Source of the DNA: Denitrificimonas halotolerans | Lineage (GTDB): Bacteria > Pseudomonadota > Gammaproteobacteria > Pseudomonadales > Pseudomonadaceae | Assembly (NCBI RefSeq): GCF_034259425.1 | Contig: NZ_JAXIVU010000011.1 | Span: 20,426 to 84,425 of the forward strand | Reading direction: 5' to 3' | Length of the DNA stretch: 64,000 nucleotides | Program-made: the position numbers and the translations under genes | Shown: positions 55,221 through 64,000 of the stretch, one piece after another | Position numbering within the stretch: the first letter of the stretch is position 1 | Layout: each line of letters begins with the position of its first letter | Notes under the pieces: generated by a model | What the model was told of the DNA's origin: nothing | Seen by the model: only the letters and a program-made list of their open reading frames with translations | The model's database searches: none

Positions 55221-56255
55221 TCATCGAGTTTGACTTAAAAAATTGCGCTGTTGAGCCACTGCAAATTGGGCAGGCTTTGCCACTTTACCAATGGTTTGCA
55301 TCACACCCACTAACTTATCGCCGTAGCTAGGGTCTGTTGCATATCCACCTGTTTGTAAAGCTTGAGCAGCTTGCTGTGGCGTTGCTGCATTGACCACCCC
55401 AGCATAACGCGGGTTTTGGCTTATCAAACGCGCATAATCAGTGAAAGAGGCCTCAAACGAGTCGTACACGCGAAAACGATCTGTCATTGCGACTCGCTGT
55501 CCATTGATATACTCATGGGTCACTATATCAGTGGTTTGCCCCTGCCAATGGTTACCTGCTTTAATTCCAAATAGATTGTGGCTATTTCTTCCATCAGCGG
55601 TGGTAATTTCATAGCGCCCCCAACCTGTCTCCAGTGCTGCTTGCGCTAAAATCAGTTCAGAAGGTACGCCCGTCACGTCGCTCGCTCGTTGTGCGGCACC
55701 CTGTAAGCGCTCAACAAATGCTGTCACATGACTCGGCGCCTGAGCGCTGTTCTGTTCAATTTGCGTCCTAGGGTTAACCGTTGCAACTGGAGCTGTCTGA
55801 GTTAACTGCTGCACAGGTGTGTTCACTGGGACTCGAAAAGCTGAATCAAATGTATTGGATGGTACCACCGCTAAATCTGCATTCAGCAACCGCGGCTGCC
55901 CACGCGGGATACCTGCAATTAAACCATGCTCTGGTTCAAGCGGTGCCCCAGCAGGTAATTGTCCTTTAAGCTGACTGACTAACTGCTCTGCTAAACCAAC
56001 TCCACGGCTAGCTACCGTTTGTGCCAATTGCTGATCAAGCAATGTGGTGTAAAACTGCCGATGATTACTGTCGGTCAAACCAGAATCCGGTACAGTGTCA
56101 CGCATGCTTTTGAGCATCATCTGTACGAACAAGGCCTCAAACTGACGAGCCGTCTGCTCAAGTCCTTCTTCTGGGTTGTAGCGAGCGCTTTGCTTTAAAC
56201 GCTCCAAACCTTGCATATCTAAAGCAAACTGCGCATCTAAAGGTTTTACAGTCAC
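55221..56255 (-). CDS. flgJ: Rod cap and peptidoglycan hydrolase FlgJ
   Basis: 344 residues: an N-terminal rod-binding domain (about 45-100, FEALFVQMMLKSMRDTVPDS) and a C-terminal glucosaminidase domain (about 185-335) with LILAQAALETGWGR carrying the catalytic glutamate. It opens the wall for the rod. The start is a GTG sharing one base with the flgI stop (TAGTG), with GGAG eight bases upstream. Confidence 0.96.
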   Translation of the reverse strand: MTVKPLDAQFALDMQGLERLKQSARYNPEEGLEQTARQFEALFVQMMLKSMRDTVPDSGLTDSNHRQFYTTLLDQQLAQTVASRGVGLAEQLVSQLKGQLPAGAPLEPEHGLIAGIPRGQPRLLNADLAVVPSNTFDSAFRVPVNTPVQQLTQTAPVATVNPRTQIEQNSAQAPSHVTAFVERLQGAAQRASDVTGVPSELILAQAALETGWGRYEITTADGRNSHNLFGIKAGNHWQGQTTDIVTHEYINGQRVAMTDRFRVYDSFEASFTDYARLISQNPRYAGVVNAATPQQAAQALQTGGYATDPSYGDKLVGVMQTIGKVAKPAQFAVAQQRNFLSQTR

Positions 56256-57391
56256 TAGATGATCTCCAAGTCTGCGCGCAAAGAGCCTGCAGCTTTTAAT
56301 GCCTCTAAAATGGACATTAAGTCCGCGGGAGTAGCGCCTAGAGCATTTAAGGCATTCACTACAGACATCAAATCAGCCCCTTCCACCACCATCAAAGCAC
56401 CTTCTTCTTGCTGGACGGCAACACGACTGTCCGGCACCACCACGGTGTCCCCCTCACCAAAAGAGGAAGGCTGGCTGACATTGTATTGCGTATCAATGAT
56501 GACCGAAAGATTGCCGTGCGCCACAGCAGCACGGTGTAAAGTCACTGCGCCATTGAGCACCACAGAGCCCGTACGTGAGTTAATCACTACTTTTGGTGAG
56601 GCAGGTAAGGGTTCAACTTTTAAGCTTTCAATCTTAGCCATAAAGTTAACCCGCTCATTGGGATTTAATGGGCCCAACAGCTGCACCACTCGCCCATCTA
56701 ATGCGCTGGCCACCACACGCCCGAAGGCTTGATTAATGGTGTGCACGACGCGCTCAACAGTACCAAAGTCTGCCTCTTTAAGTTGCAGTTCAAGCAGGCC
56801 GCGTTCATCACCAAGCTGCAAATTGACCTCACGCTCAACCGTGGCACCACGGCTGATGCGCCCACCTGCTTGCTGATTGATTTGCACACTTGAGCCACCT
56901 GCTTCAGCACCGGCACCACCAACCAACAAGTTACCTTGCGCAATAGCATACACCTCACCATCAGCCCCCTTAAGTGGCGTCATGAGCAAGGTACCACCAC
57001 GTAAACTACGGGCATTTCCAATCGAGGAAACAACTACATCAAGCCGCTGCCCATGGCGGGAAAAAGGTGGCAAGTCAGCAGTCACCATAGCCGCCGCCAC
57101 ATTACGTAGCTGCATATTAGTGCCGGGCGGCACAGTAATGCCCAATTGCGACAGCATATTGGTTAAGCTTTGCCCCGTAAAAGGCGCTTGCATGGTTTGG
57201 TCACCCGTACCGTCCAAGCCCACTACTAAGCCATAACCCACTAAAGCGTTATCACGCACACCTGTAAAGTTGGCAATATCACGCAACTGTGTCGCTGCTA
57301 CGGTTGGCGCCATACTCAACCACAACAGAGCTAGCGCAATCACACCAAGCGCTTTACCCCGCTGTTTAGTATGAATGGCCAAGGGAATCAT
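56255..57391 (-). CDS. flgI: Flagellar P-ring protein FlgI
   Basis: 378 residues from the ATG at 57391, which gives a normal 33-residue signal peptide (ALGVIALALLWLSMAPTVAA, cleaved before TQLRDI) and has AGGG just upstream. Starts at 57436 or 57487 are open, but would make long leaders, the last overlapping flgH. Mature FlgI follows (IANFTGVRDNALVGYGLVVG). It forms the periplasmic bushing. Confidence 0.94.
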   Translation of the reverse strand: MIPLAIHTKQRGKALGVIALALLWLSMAPTVAATQLRDIANFTGVRDNALVGYGLVVGLDGTGDQTMQAPFTGQSLTNMLSQLGITVPPGTNMQLRNVAAAMVTADLPPFSRHGQRLDVVVSSIGNARSLRGGTLLMTPLKGADGEVYAIAQGNLLVGGAGAEAGGSSVQINQQAGGRISRGATVEREVNLQLGDERGLLELQLKEADFGTVERVVHTINQAFGRVVASALDGRVVQLLGPLNPNERVNFMAKIESLKVEPLPASPKVVINSRTGSVVLNGAVTLHRAAVAHGNLSVIIDTQYNVSQPSSFGEGDTVVVPDSRVAVQQEEGALMVVEGADLMSVVNALNALGATPADLMSILEALKAAGSLRADLEII

Positions 57392-57447
57392 TAAACCCTG
57401 CAATACAGTTTTATAGATTGTTTGAAATGGCATCATCAGTAGTACAC

Positions 57448-58143
57448 TTAGAAAGGCGATACATTGAGGAAAAAGCGCTGCAACCAACCCATGTGTTGCG
57501 CTTCATTGATATAACCCTCTCCCACGTATTCAATACGGGCATCAGCAACCTGAGTCGACATCACTGTATTCTGCCCAGTAATGGTGCGCGGGTTCACGAC
57601 ACCAGAAAAGCGAATAAACTCAACTCCTTGGTTAATGGCAATTTGCTTTTCACCACGCACCCTTAAGTTACCGTTATACATCACCTCAAGCACGGATACG
57701 GTAATAGTGCCAGTAAAGGAGTTACGTGCCTGAGAACCACCAGCGCCACTGAAGATGTTTTCACCGGATAAATCAAAGCCATACTCAAGTAACTTATCAA
57801 TCACTTCCGGCACTTCAGCAATGTTTAAACTAGCAGATCCGTCACGTGAAGCGTTGGACGCTGAGCTTTTACTAGCGCTGACTTTTTCATCCAATACTAT
57901 GGTTAAAATCTCCCCAACCATACGCGGACGTCGATCTTCAAAAAGCGGCTGATAACCCCTATGACTTTGATAAATAGAGCCATTGGCACGTGCTGGCGGT
58001 GGTTCTGAAATATCCATTTGCTCCTGCTCACCAACCACAGAAGGACGCGGTAACTGTGCACAGCCACTAGCCAACAATATCGAACATAAGGTTATCCACA
58101 ACTGCCAACGCCATACGCTTCGCCTAGGCACCATATTTATCAT
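57448..58143 (-). CDS. flgH: Flagellar L-ring lipoprotein FlgH
   Basis: 231 residues with a lipoprotein signal (LLASGC at about residue 28) and the FlgH core (GSIYQSHRGYQPLFEDRRPR; VSVLEVMYNGNLRVRGEKQ). It forms the outer-membrane bushing. The start is either ATG 58143 or ATG 58134; the second has the better GGAG spacing. Confidence 0.96.
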   Translation of the reverse strand: MINMVPRRSVWRWQLWITLCSILLASGCAQLPRPSVVGEQEQMDISEPPPARANGSIYQSHRGYQPLFEDRRPRMVGEILTIVLDEKVSASKSSASNASRDGSASLNIAEVPEVIDKLLEYGFDLSGENIFSGAGGSQARNSFTGTITVSVLEVMYNGNLRVRGEKQIAINQGVEFIRFSGVVNPRTITGQNTVMSTQVADARIEYVGEGYINEAQHMGWLQRFFLNVSPF

Positions 58144-58149
58144 GCTCCG

Positions 58150-58932
58150 CTACAGCTGCGTGAGGCGAGCCAGCATTTCATCACTGGTTTTCACAGCCTT
58201 ACTGTTAATTTCATAGGCACGCTGGGTCTGAATCATATTGACCATTTCCTCAACAACATTCACGTTGGAGGTTTCTACGTATCCTTGGAATAAACGACCT
58301 GTACCATTCTGGCCTGGCAAGTTTTCATTACGCACACCTGAAGCCGTGGTTTCTAAATACAGATTGCCACCAATGCTTTCCAAGCCTGTTGGGTTAACAA
58401 AGGTTGCTAATGTAAGTTGTCCCACCTGCACACTTTGCGTATTACCTGGCTGCGTCACGGACACAATACCGTCTTCACCAATGGTCACCGACAGTGCGTT
58501 ATCCGGTAAAAAAACAGCTGGTTCAATGGGGTAACCATTAGCAGTCACCAATTGACCATTTTGATCCACCTGAAAGCTACCATCACGGGTGTAGGCAACG
58601 TCACCATCGGGCATTAACACTTGAAAGAAGCCGTTACCGTTAATGGCAAGATCACGTGAGTTCTCCGTAGCAATTAAGCCACCTTGGCTGTGTAAACGCT
58701 CAGTTGCTACTGTGCGTACTCCCGTACCCACCTGCATACCCGATGGCAGCCAGTTTTGCGCATTATTCATAGCCCCAGGTTGACGCATATTTTGATAGAG
58801 CAGATCTTCAAACACCGCACGAGAACGTTTAAAGCCATTGGTATTCACGTTAGCTAAGTTGTTTGCTGTGACATCCATCTGACGCTGCTGAGATTCAAGC
58901 CCAGTTTTTGCTGTCCACAGTGATTTAATCAT
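58150..58932 (-). CDS. flgG: Distal rod protein FlgG
   Basis: 260 residues, as in E. coli. The N-terminal motif is VTANNLANVNTNGFKRSR and the C-terminal helix NVVEEMVNMIQTQRAYEINS. It forms the distal rod. AGGGG precedes the ATG. Confidence 0.97.
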   Translation of the reverse strand: MIKSLWTAKTGLESQQRQMDVTANNLANVNTNGFKRSRAVFEDLLYQNMRQPGAMNNAQNWLPSGMQVGTGVRTVATERLHSQGGLIATENSRDLAINGNGFFQVLMPDGDVAYTRDGSFQVDQNGQLVTANGYPIEPAVFLPDNALSVTIGEDGIVSVTQPGNTQSVQVGQLTLATFVNPTGLESIGGNLYLETTASGVRNENLPGQNGTGRLFQGYVETSNVNVVEEMVNMIQTQRAYEINSKAVKTSDEMLARLTQL

Positions 58933-58944
58933 ATATATTTCCCC

Positions 58945-59697
58945 TTAACCCTGCAGTGACAATAAGCTATTGGCTCGCTGAGCATTTTCATCGGCGCTGC
59001 TGATCACTTTCATTTGCATATCGTAACGTCGAGCATTATCAATCATGGCAACCATCGACTCGATCGCGCTAACATTACTGCTTTCTAAAGCACCTGAAAC
59101 TAGCTGAATGTTTTCATCTTGCGGCAAGACCATTGGCCCTGAGGCTGGATCTGGACGAAACAGACCATCGGCACCTCGCAACAATTGACTCTCATCAGGC
59201 TGCACTAATTTCAATCGATCCACTTGCACTAATGCATCAGGCGTTTCACCCACACCAATAGCACTGATTGTGCCGTCCGCACCAATAGACAGCTGTGACT
59301 CAAGAGGCACAATAATAGGCCCACCGTCACCTAGCACAGGGCGCCCACCACTAAGCAGTAAACCATTACTATCAACTTGTAAATCACCGCGGCGGCTATA
59401 TGCCTCTTGCCCTTCATTATCTTGTACTGCTAACCAACCGCCGGCTTGAATAGCAACATCTAATGCACGGTCAGTGGTGGTGATATTACCCACGGAAAAA
59501 TCCGCTCTCGGGGTTGACGCAACAACTGAAGTACGTGTGGGTAATAAGGCATCCCCCTGAACAGGTACAGCACGCATGGCTGATAACTGCGCACGAAAAC
59601 CCGTAGTGGTCGCATTTGCCAGGTTATGGCTGACCACCGCTTGAGTATCAAGGGTTTGCTGCGCACCACTCATGGCTGTATAAATAATTCTATCCAC
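58945..59697 (-). CDS. flgF: Proximal rod protein FlgF
   Basis: 250 residues. The N-terminal HNLANATTTGFRAQL motif and C-terminal SAIESMVAMIDNARRYDMQM identify FlgF. Part of the contiguous flgBCDEFGHIJ run. Confidence 0.96.
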   Translation of the reverse strand: MDRIIYTAMSGAQQTLDTQAVVSHNLANATTTGFRAQLSAMRAVPVQGDALLPTRTSVVASTPRADFSVGNITTTDRALDVAIQAGGWLAVQDNEGQEAYSRRGDLQVDSNGLLLSGGRPVLGDGGPIIVPLESQLSIGADGTISAIGVGETPDALVQVDRLKLVQPDESQLLRGADGLFRPDPASGPMVLPQDENIQLVSGALESSNVSAIESMVAMIDNARRYDMQMKVISSADENAQRANSLLSLQG

Positions 59698-59710
59698 CAG
59701 CTAACCTCCG

Positions 59711-60895
59711 TTAACGTAGATTAATAGCAGTCTGCAGCACTTCGTCTTGAGCTTTAACGGTTTGCGCATTAGCTTGGTAGGTGCGCTGTGCAATGATCAT
59801 ATTGACCAGTTCTTTACTCAGTTCAACGTTAGACATTTCCACTGTACCTGACTCAATGCTTCCTAACAGTCCAGTACCGGGCACATCCACCAGTGGCTGT
59901 CCCGAACTACTCGTTTCAACCCAAACGTTATCGCCCATCGGAGTTAAACCTTCTGGATTTCTAAAGTTGGCCAGTACAATGGTGCCAAGGATTTTAGTTT
60001 GCTCATTAGCGTAGTTACCCACCACATTACCTTTATTGTCAATAATTACGCCCACTAAGCTACCGGATGTATAACCGTCTTGATTTAAGGAGCTAAGCTG
60101 AAAATCATTACCAAATTGAGTACTGCCAGTGAAATCCAACGCTAAATTCATATCTAAAGCACCACCACCTGGACTGAAAGTGAAGCTGTCGACCCCCACC
60201 GAACTGGTTAAAATTCCATTTTGACTGAAATTTAAAGTCCCCGTTTCAGGCGCCACTTCTCCACCACGCGCCTGCTTCACTTCCCATTGGTTTTCAGCAA
60301 CTTTAGTGAAATACAATGTGGTGTTATGGGCATTACCTAACGAATCAAACACTGTGGCACTGTTAGCGTAAGTGTAAGTATTGCTATTGGCTGGATCGAA
60401 AGCGACGGTAGTACGATCAATGTTATCTGCTCGCGAATCCAAATTGAGCGTGGCTTTTACACCAGTAGTGGCTTTAGCTTCCAACGCATCTGCGGGCACA
60501 TTCAGTGGCTGTGGATTACCACCACCCATAACACCTGCAGGAAAGCCGGTTAAACGTGCGCCTTGAGCATTGATTAAGTATCCATCACTGGTCATAGTCA
60601 ACTGCCCATTACGAGAATACACCACTTGGTCATTTTGGATAAAACGGAAAAAACCGTTACCACTGATCCCTAAATCCATATTGCGGTTTGTCGTTTCTAA
60701 CGTACCATCATTAAAGTTCTGCAAGACAGTAGATACACGTGTACCTAAACCAATTTTAGACCCTGCATATACATCAGCAAACTGCACCCGACTGCTCTTG
60801 AAGCCCACCGTTTGTGAGTTAGCAATGTTGTTACCAATTGAGTCTAGGTTCATCGCAGCGGCCGATAACCCACTAAGCGCCTGAGAAAAGCTCAT
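59711..60895 (-). CDS. flgE: Flagellar hook protein FlgE
   Basis: 394 residues. The N-terminal LDSIGNNIANSQTVGFKSSR motif, central hook domains (TLNLDSRADN) and C-terminal ELVNMIIAQRTYQANAQTVK are present. It builds the universal joint. GGAG lies seven bases before the ATG. Confidence 0.97.
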   Translation of the reverse strand: MSFSQALSGLSAAAMNLDSIGNNIANSQTVGFKSSRVQFADVYAGSKIGLGTRVSTVLQNFNDGTLETTNRNMDLGISGNGFFRFIQNDQVVYSRNGQLTMTSDGYLINAQGARLTGFPAGVMGGGNPQPLNVPADALEAKATTGVKATLNLDSRADNIDRTTVAFDPANSNTYTYANSATVFDSLGNAHNTTLYFTKVAENQWEVKQARGGEVAPETGTLNFSQNGILTSSVGVDSFTFSPGGGALDMNLALDFTGSTQFGNDFQLSSLNQDGYTSGSLVGVIIDNKGNVVGNYANEQTKILGTIVLANFRNPEGLTPMGDNVWVETSSSGQPLVDVPGTGLLGSIESGTVEMSNVELSKELVNMIIAQRTYQANAQTVKAQDEVLQTAINLR

Positions 60896-60950
60896 TTATC
60901 CGCTCCATTGAAAATCTATTTAAAGATACTAAAAATATGTATAACTAAAG

Positions 60951-61628
60951 TTAGAGAATCTGCCTGATCTCATCCAACTTAACAGGCTCGTTCACACCAC
61001 CTAAATCAAGGCGTGGGCCATCCTTATAATGCGTACTTACAGCCATAACCTGGGCGTAATTTAATGCCTTGTGCGCCATCTGCTGTCCATCACTCAGCGC
61101 TTCAACAGTGAAACGGTAAGCACCCTTAGGAGCTAAGGTGCCGTCATCTAAAGTGCCATCCCAAACAAAGGACTCAACGCCGGAATTCAAGGCACCCAAC
61201 TCAAAACGACGAACAATTTGCCCAGAACCATCCACAATATTGACATTCACTTGCTCGGCACGACTTTGCAGCTCAACACCAAAAGGAGTCGTTGCGCCTT
61301 CTTCACCGACCAATAAACGATCGCCTGGAATCAATACACCTTTACCAATTAAACCGGCCGCTTGTAGCGCCTGACCTGCATCAATTTGCCCAGTGATACT
61401 GGCCAAAGTTTCATTAAGTGCCTCAATGCCTGAAACCGTATTAACCTGAGCAAGCTGCGAGGTCATTTCCGCGTTATCCATCGGATTCAGCGGGTCTTGA
61501 TTCCTCAACTGAGCTACCAGCAAGGTCATAAAATTATTGCGTAAATCTTCACCGGTTTTCTGAGCTGCAGGGCTAGTTGCGCCACCATTAATGGCATGCT
61601 GCACCGCACTATCAATGGTATTCACCAT
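60951..61628 (-). CDS. flgD: Hook cap protein FlgD
   Basis: 225 residues. The N-terminal signature FMTLLVAQLRNQDPLNPMDN and FLGD-type Ig/TUDOR domains are present (VWDGTLDDGTLAPKGAYRF). It guides FlgE polymerisation. Its Shine-Dalgarno (GGGGAGGG) is made by the last codons of flgC, which stops two bases before the ATG. Confidence 0.96.
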   Translation of the reverse strand: MVNTIDSAVQHAINGGATSPAAQKTGEDLRNNFMTLLVAQLRNQDPLNPMDNAEMTSQLAQVNTVSGIEALNETLASITGQIDAGQALQAAGLIGKGVLIPGDRLLVGEEGATTPFGVELQSRAEQVNVNIVDGSGQIVRRFELGALNSGVESFVWDGTLDDGTLAPKGAYRFTVEALSDGQQMAHKALNYAQVMAVSTHYKDGPRLDLGGVNEPVKLDEIRQIL

Positions 61629-61630
61629 AC

Positions 61631-62038
61631 TTAACCCTCCCCTAAAGTGAGCGTTTTAAGCATCAATTGTTTGCTGGTATTCATTACTTCCACGTTAGCT
61701 TGATAAGAGCGCGACGCTGCGATCATGTTGACCATTTCATGCACTGGCTCAACATTGGGCATGGTGACGTAACCTTGCTCATTCGCTAGAGGGTGCTCTG
61801 GGTTATACTCCATGCGCATTGGCGTTGGATCTTCAACCACCTGAGTGACATTCACACCACCCACCCCCTGACGATTCTGCATTTGTGCTGCAAAAACTAC
61901 TTGTTTTGCTCGATAGGGTTGCCCATCTGGCCCCGCCACACTATCAGCGTTAGCCAAGTTACTTGCAGTAACATTCATACGTTGTGACTGCGCGCTCAAA
62001 GCTGAAGCAGAAATTTCAAAAATCGAAAACATTGACAT
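61631..62038 (-). CDS. flgC: Proximal rod protein FlgC
   Basis: 135 residues. SQRMNVTASNLANADSVAGP near the start and VEPVHEMVNMIAASRSYQAN near the end are the rod-protein helices. Confidence 0.97.
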   Translation of the reverse strand: MSMFSIFEISASALSAQSQRMNVTASNLANADSVAGPDGQPYRAKQVVFAAQMQNRQGVGGVNVTQVVEDPTPMRMEYNPEHPLANEQGYVTMPNVEPVHEMVNMIAASRSYQANVEVMNTSKQLMLKTLTLGEG

Positions 62039-62066
62039 ATTTTATTCCTGTGGATCACTGAGCAAG

Positions 62067-62480
62067 TCATTCGGGCTGCATCGCCGATTTAAGGCTCTTA
62101 ATACGGCTATTAATCATCACCAAGCTAGACTGATAACGCACCGCATTGTCAGCAAATTGAGCACGCTCGCTATCCATATCTACCGTATTACCATCAAGAC
62201 TCGGCTGAGCGGGTACGCGATACAACAATTCAGCAGCGCGCAAGCCTGATGAATGATTTAACGGACTGATATGCCGCTCTGATGTTGTCATTAATTGAAC
62301 TGGCCGAGGTTCCGCCTGCTCAACAGCTCTAGACAATTCTTGAGAAAAGTCCATATCACGCGCTTTATAGTTAGGCGTATCTGCATTAGCTATGTTGCTT
62401 GCTAACACTTTTTGACGCTCATGACGCAAACTTAATGCTTGCTGATAGAAACCTAAAGCACCTTCTAGCTTATCGATCAT
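62067..62480 (-). CDS. flgB: Proximal rod protein FlgB
   Basis: 137 residues from the ATG at 62480 (MIDKLEGALGFYQQAL), the family start, with AGGG eight bases upstream; a GTG at 62498 is less likely. The rod motif LASNIANADTPNYKARDMDF is present. First gene of the rod-hook operon, divergent from flgA. Confidence 0.96.
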   Translation of the reverse strand: MIDKLEGALGFYQQALSLRHERQKVLASNIANADTPNYKARDMDFSQELSRAVEQAEPRPVQLMTTSERHISPLNHSSGLRAAELLYRVPAQPSLDGNTVDMDSERAQFADNAVRYQSSLVMINSRIKSLKSAMQPE

Positions 62481-62663
62481 TCGACCAACCCTATTCACGG
62501 TTATAAATATAACTCATACTCAGCACAGCCACTTTCATTTACAGTAAAGACGTAAGTAAACTGGCATCAAAAAGCCATCACCATACATCTTTCACGCTGC
62601 ACGCATTTACAGTCAATACTGCGGCTATATTTTAAAATCTATTACTTAAGTGTTAATTATACC

Positions 62664-63380
62664 ATGCAACAACTGATAGCCACCAACCTAGATCAACTTT
62701 TGGATCGCTTTCGACCTGCGACTCTATTTTTTTTTACTTTTTTAAGTCTTTCTGCACACGCAAACGACGCAAACCTGATCAGTTCTATACAAGCTTTTCT
62801 CTATGAACAAACTCAGGACCTAGGCGACGAGGTGCATATCGAGGTTTTCCCACCTGCCGCACAGTTACCACCTTGCACCCATCCACAACCCTTTCTTCCT
62901 CGTGCCGGACAGCCAAAGTGGGGGCGCGTTACCATCGCTGTACGTTGTGGCAAAAACGGTGAACAAGTACGCTATATGCAAGCCAGTGTTCAAGTTTTCG
63001 GGAATTACCTTGTACCCATTCAAGACATTCAAGCCGGCACAATAATCCATGCGCAAATGCTTAATGTTCAGTATGGCGATCTCAGCGCCCTGCCGAAACA
63101 AACTATTCTGAATTCCGAAGATGTGATTGGCCAGCTCGCTCGCCGCCCCCTCCAAGCAGGTCAAGTGATACAGCAACACCAGTTACGCGAGATGCCCTTG
63201 GTTGAACGGGGGCAACAAGTCACCATTGAGGCCGCAGGCCGGGGCTTTCGTATTACTCGAGAAGGCACGGCTATGGAAGCCGGTGCAATGGGCGCCCAGG
63301 TGCGGGTTAAAATATCAAGGCGTGACATACTGGTTGGCACTGTGGTTGGCCAAGGCCGCTTAGTCGTCAACGAGCAATGA
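62664..63380 (+). CDS. flgA: P-ring assembly chaperone FlgA
   Basis: 238 residues with a signal peptide (RFRPATLFFFTFLSLSAHA). The C-terminal SAF-type domain (VPIQDIQAGTIIHAQMLNV, RPLQAGQVIQQHQL, TIEAAGRGFRITREGTAMEA) is characteristic. It assists FlgI in the periplasm. In many relatives flgM and flgN lie next to flgA; here only insertion-sequence debris follows. Confidence 0.95.
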   Translation: MQQLIATNLDQLLDRFRPATLFFFTFLSLSAHANDANLISSIQAFLYEQTQDLGDEVHIEVFPPAAQLPPCTHPQPFLPRAGQPKWGRVTIAVRCGKNGEQVRYMQASVQVFGNYLVPIQDIQAGTIIHAQMLNVQYGDLSALPKQTILNSEDVIGQLARRPLQAGQVIQQHQLREMPLVERGQQVTIEAAGRGFRITREGTAMEAGAMGAQVRVKISRRDILVGTVVGQGRLVVNEQ

Positions 63381-63801
63381 ACTACCCACCACTTTAGATG
63401 CGGGGTTTCCCAGGTCATGCACGGACTTGGTGGTGTGCACTGCACCACGGCAGAGATTATGCAAGTTGACTCGGCTAACCCCCCTCTCACCATAGGCTTC
63501 TATAATTGATAGCCAGTAGAGCCACCCTTCCTTAATGCGATCAAAATCTCTTTTGCTCTGCTCAATACAGCAGCATCAAATACCTTTCGGCTGTACTTGG
63601 TGACAAGTATCAAATGATCTTTAGTTAAAAAGACTGAATGAGCATTTGTGCCTAATAGTATTTATTCTCAAGTCTACCCACCCTTAAGACTGACCTTATT
63701 TCATCACGCAAACACCTAAAGAAAAGATCAAGAGTGCATTCATTCCACCACCTAAGATCTAGGCCAAAACATCAATTTTTTAACGCCCTACCCCAATATG
63801 A
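63381..63801. other. Non-coding stretch with insertion-sequence debris after flgA
   Basis: 421 bases. It holds the TnpA remnant described separately and, on minus down to 63360, a short open frame of about 60 codons (IIEAYGERGVSRVNL... HDLGNPASK) that I cannot assign. Bases 63665-63800 show nothing recognisable. Confidence 0.55.
63500..63661 (-). pseudogene. Remnant of an IS200-type Y1 transposase (TnpA)
   Basis: About 53 codons without an initiator: AHSVFLTKDHLILVTKYSRK then VFDAAVLSRAKEIL. This is the N-terminal part of a TnpA (compare HLVFVTKYRRKVF in the family). The HUH motif and catalytic tyrosine are missing. It lies outside the right end at 63802, so it is a separate relic, or a rearranged part of the same element family. 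Confidence 0.7.
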
Positions 63802-64000
63802 TTGACATCCTCCCCGACCTAAAGGACGGGGATTCCTACTGCTAGACGACCATGCCCGGCCGCGAGAATGTTCCGTGCCGCGTTGATATCGCGATCGTGG
63901 GTGACACCACACCCACTGCACGTCCATTCTCTTATTCCAAGTCCTGCGATACCTTTCGGCCTCGACTCGGGCAAACTGCCGCAACTCGAACAGGTTTGGG
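63802..64000 (-). mobile_element. IS200/IS605-type element, right end, continues past window (copy D)
   Basis: Starts TTGACATCCTCCCCGACCTA with a well-formed hairpin (CCCCG-A-CCT with AGG-A-CGGGG). It is the least decayed of the four copies: the tnpB frame is open and agrees with copy A. The rest lies beyond 64000, so whether this is a full element or another mini-element is unknown. Confidence 0.8.
63819..64000 (-). CDS. tnpB: TnpB (IS605 OrfB) C-terminal part, cut by window edge
   Basis: About 60 codons of the C-terminus with the zinc ribbon (TCSSCG and CSGCG), HDRDINAA containing the third RuvC aspartate, and the end LAVGIPVL. TnpB is the RNA-guided nuclease of this transposon family. Completeness cannot be judged here. 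Confidence 0.75.
   Translation of the reverse strand, partial: QTCSSCGSLPESRPKGIAGLGIREWTCSGCGVTHDRDINAARNILAAGHGRLAVGIPVL

Overview
The window is a gammaproteobacterial chromosome segment, probably from the Oceanospirillales/Halomonadaceae neighbourhood. This placement is inferred from gene content and order; no marker gene settles it. About 52 kb (11.9-63.4 kb) is a nearly complete flagellar and chemotaxis island. The remaining genes are ordinary: rlhA, pbpC, an mscS channel, nth with its PA3496-like neighbour, and the type IV pilus genes pilA and pilBCD. No rRNA, tRNA or CRISPR array was seen.

Layout. (1) 1-11 kb: rlhA (cut by the window edge) and pbpC on minus; mscS, nth and a small acidic gene on plus; pilBCD on minus, divergent from pilA. 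(2) 11.9-32.1 kb, all minus: motA-motB-cheA-cheW-mcp-aer-cheR-cheB-mcp-cheY-cheZ-flhB-flhA-flhF-flhG-flhE-fliA. The first part resembles the enteric motAB-cheAW-receptors-cheRBYZ-flhBA order. The flhF-flhG-fliA end resembles beta/gamma polar-flagellum clusters, and an enteric-type flhE is added. (3) 32.3-35.9 kb, minus: fliD-fliS-fliT-fliK-flhX. (4) 36.4-40.5 kb, plus: two flagellins and flaG. (5) fliE on minus, divergent from fliFGHIJK-fliLMNOPQR on plus (40.6-52.3 kb). (6) flgBCDEFGHIJKL on minus (52.3-62.5 kb), divergent from flgA. The master regulators flhDC and fleQ, and also flgM and flgN, are not in the window.

How it works together. The fliF/fliG/fliM/fliN rotor, the flhA/flhB/fliOPQR exporter with its fliHIJ ATPase, the flg rod-hook genes, the motAB stator and CheA/W/Y/Z/R/B with three receptors make one complete swimming organelle. 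Six sites match the sigma-28 (FliA) consensus TAAA-N15-GCCGATAA exactly or with one mismatch. They sit before fliC (two in tandem), fliC2, flaG, fliD and flgK, and so define the late gene class.

Most notable points. The flhG gene is reduced to 159 codons with no Walker A motif, yet it keeps the N-terminal DQAAGLR helix known to stimulate FlhF; its partner FlhF carries about 340 extra C-terminal residues. FliN has four tandem DPWAEALAEQ-like repeats. A second fliK and an FlhB-C-like flhX lie behind a late promoter. Four copies of one IS200/IS605-type right end are scattered through the window. Two of them are about 0.3-kb mini-elements that keep a left-end palindrome and a tnpB 3' stub, and element ends now supply the stop codons of mscS, fliR and pilD.
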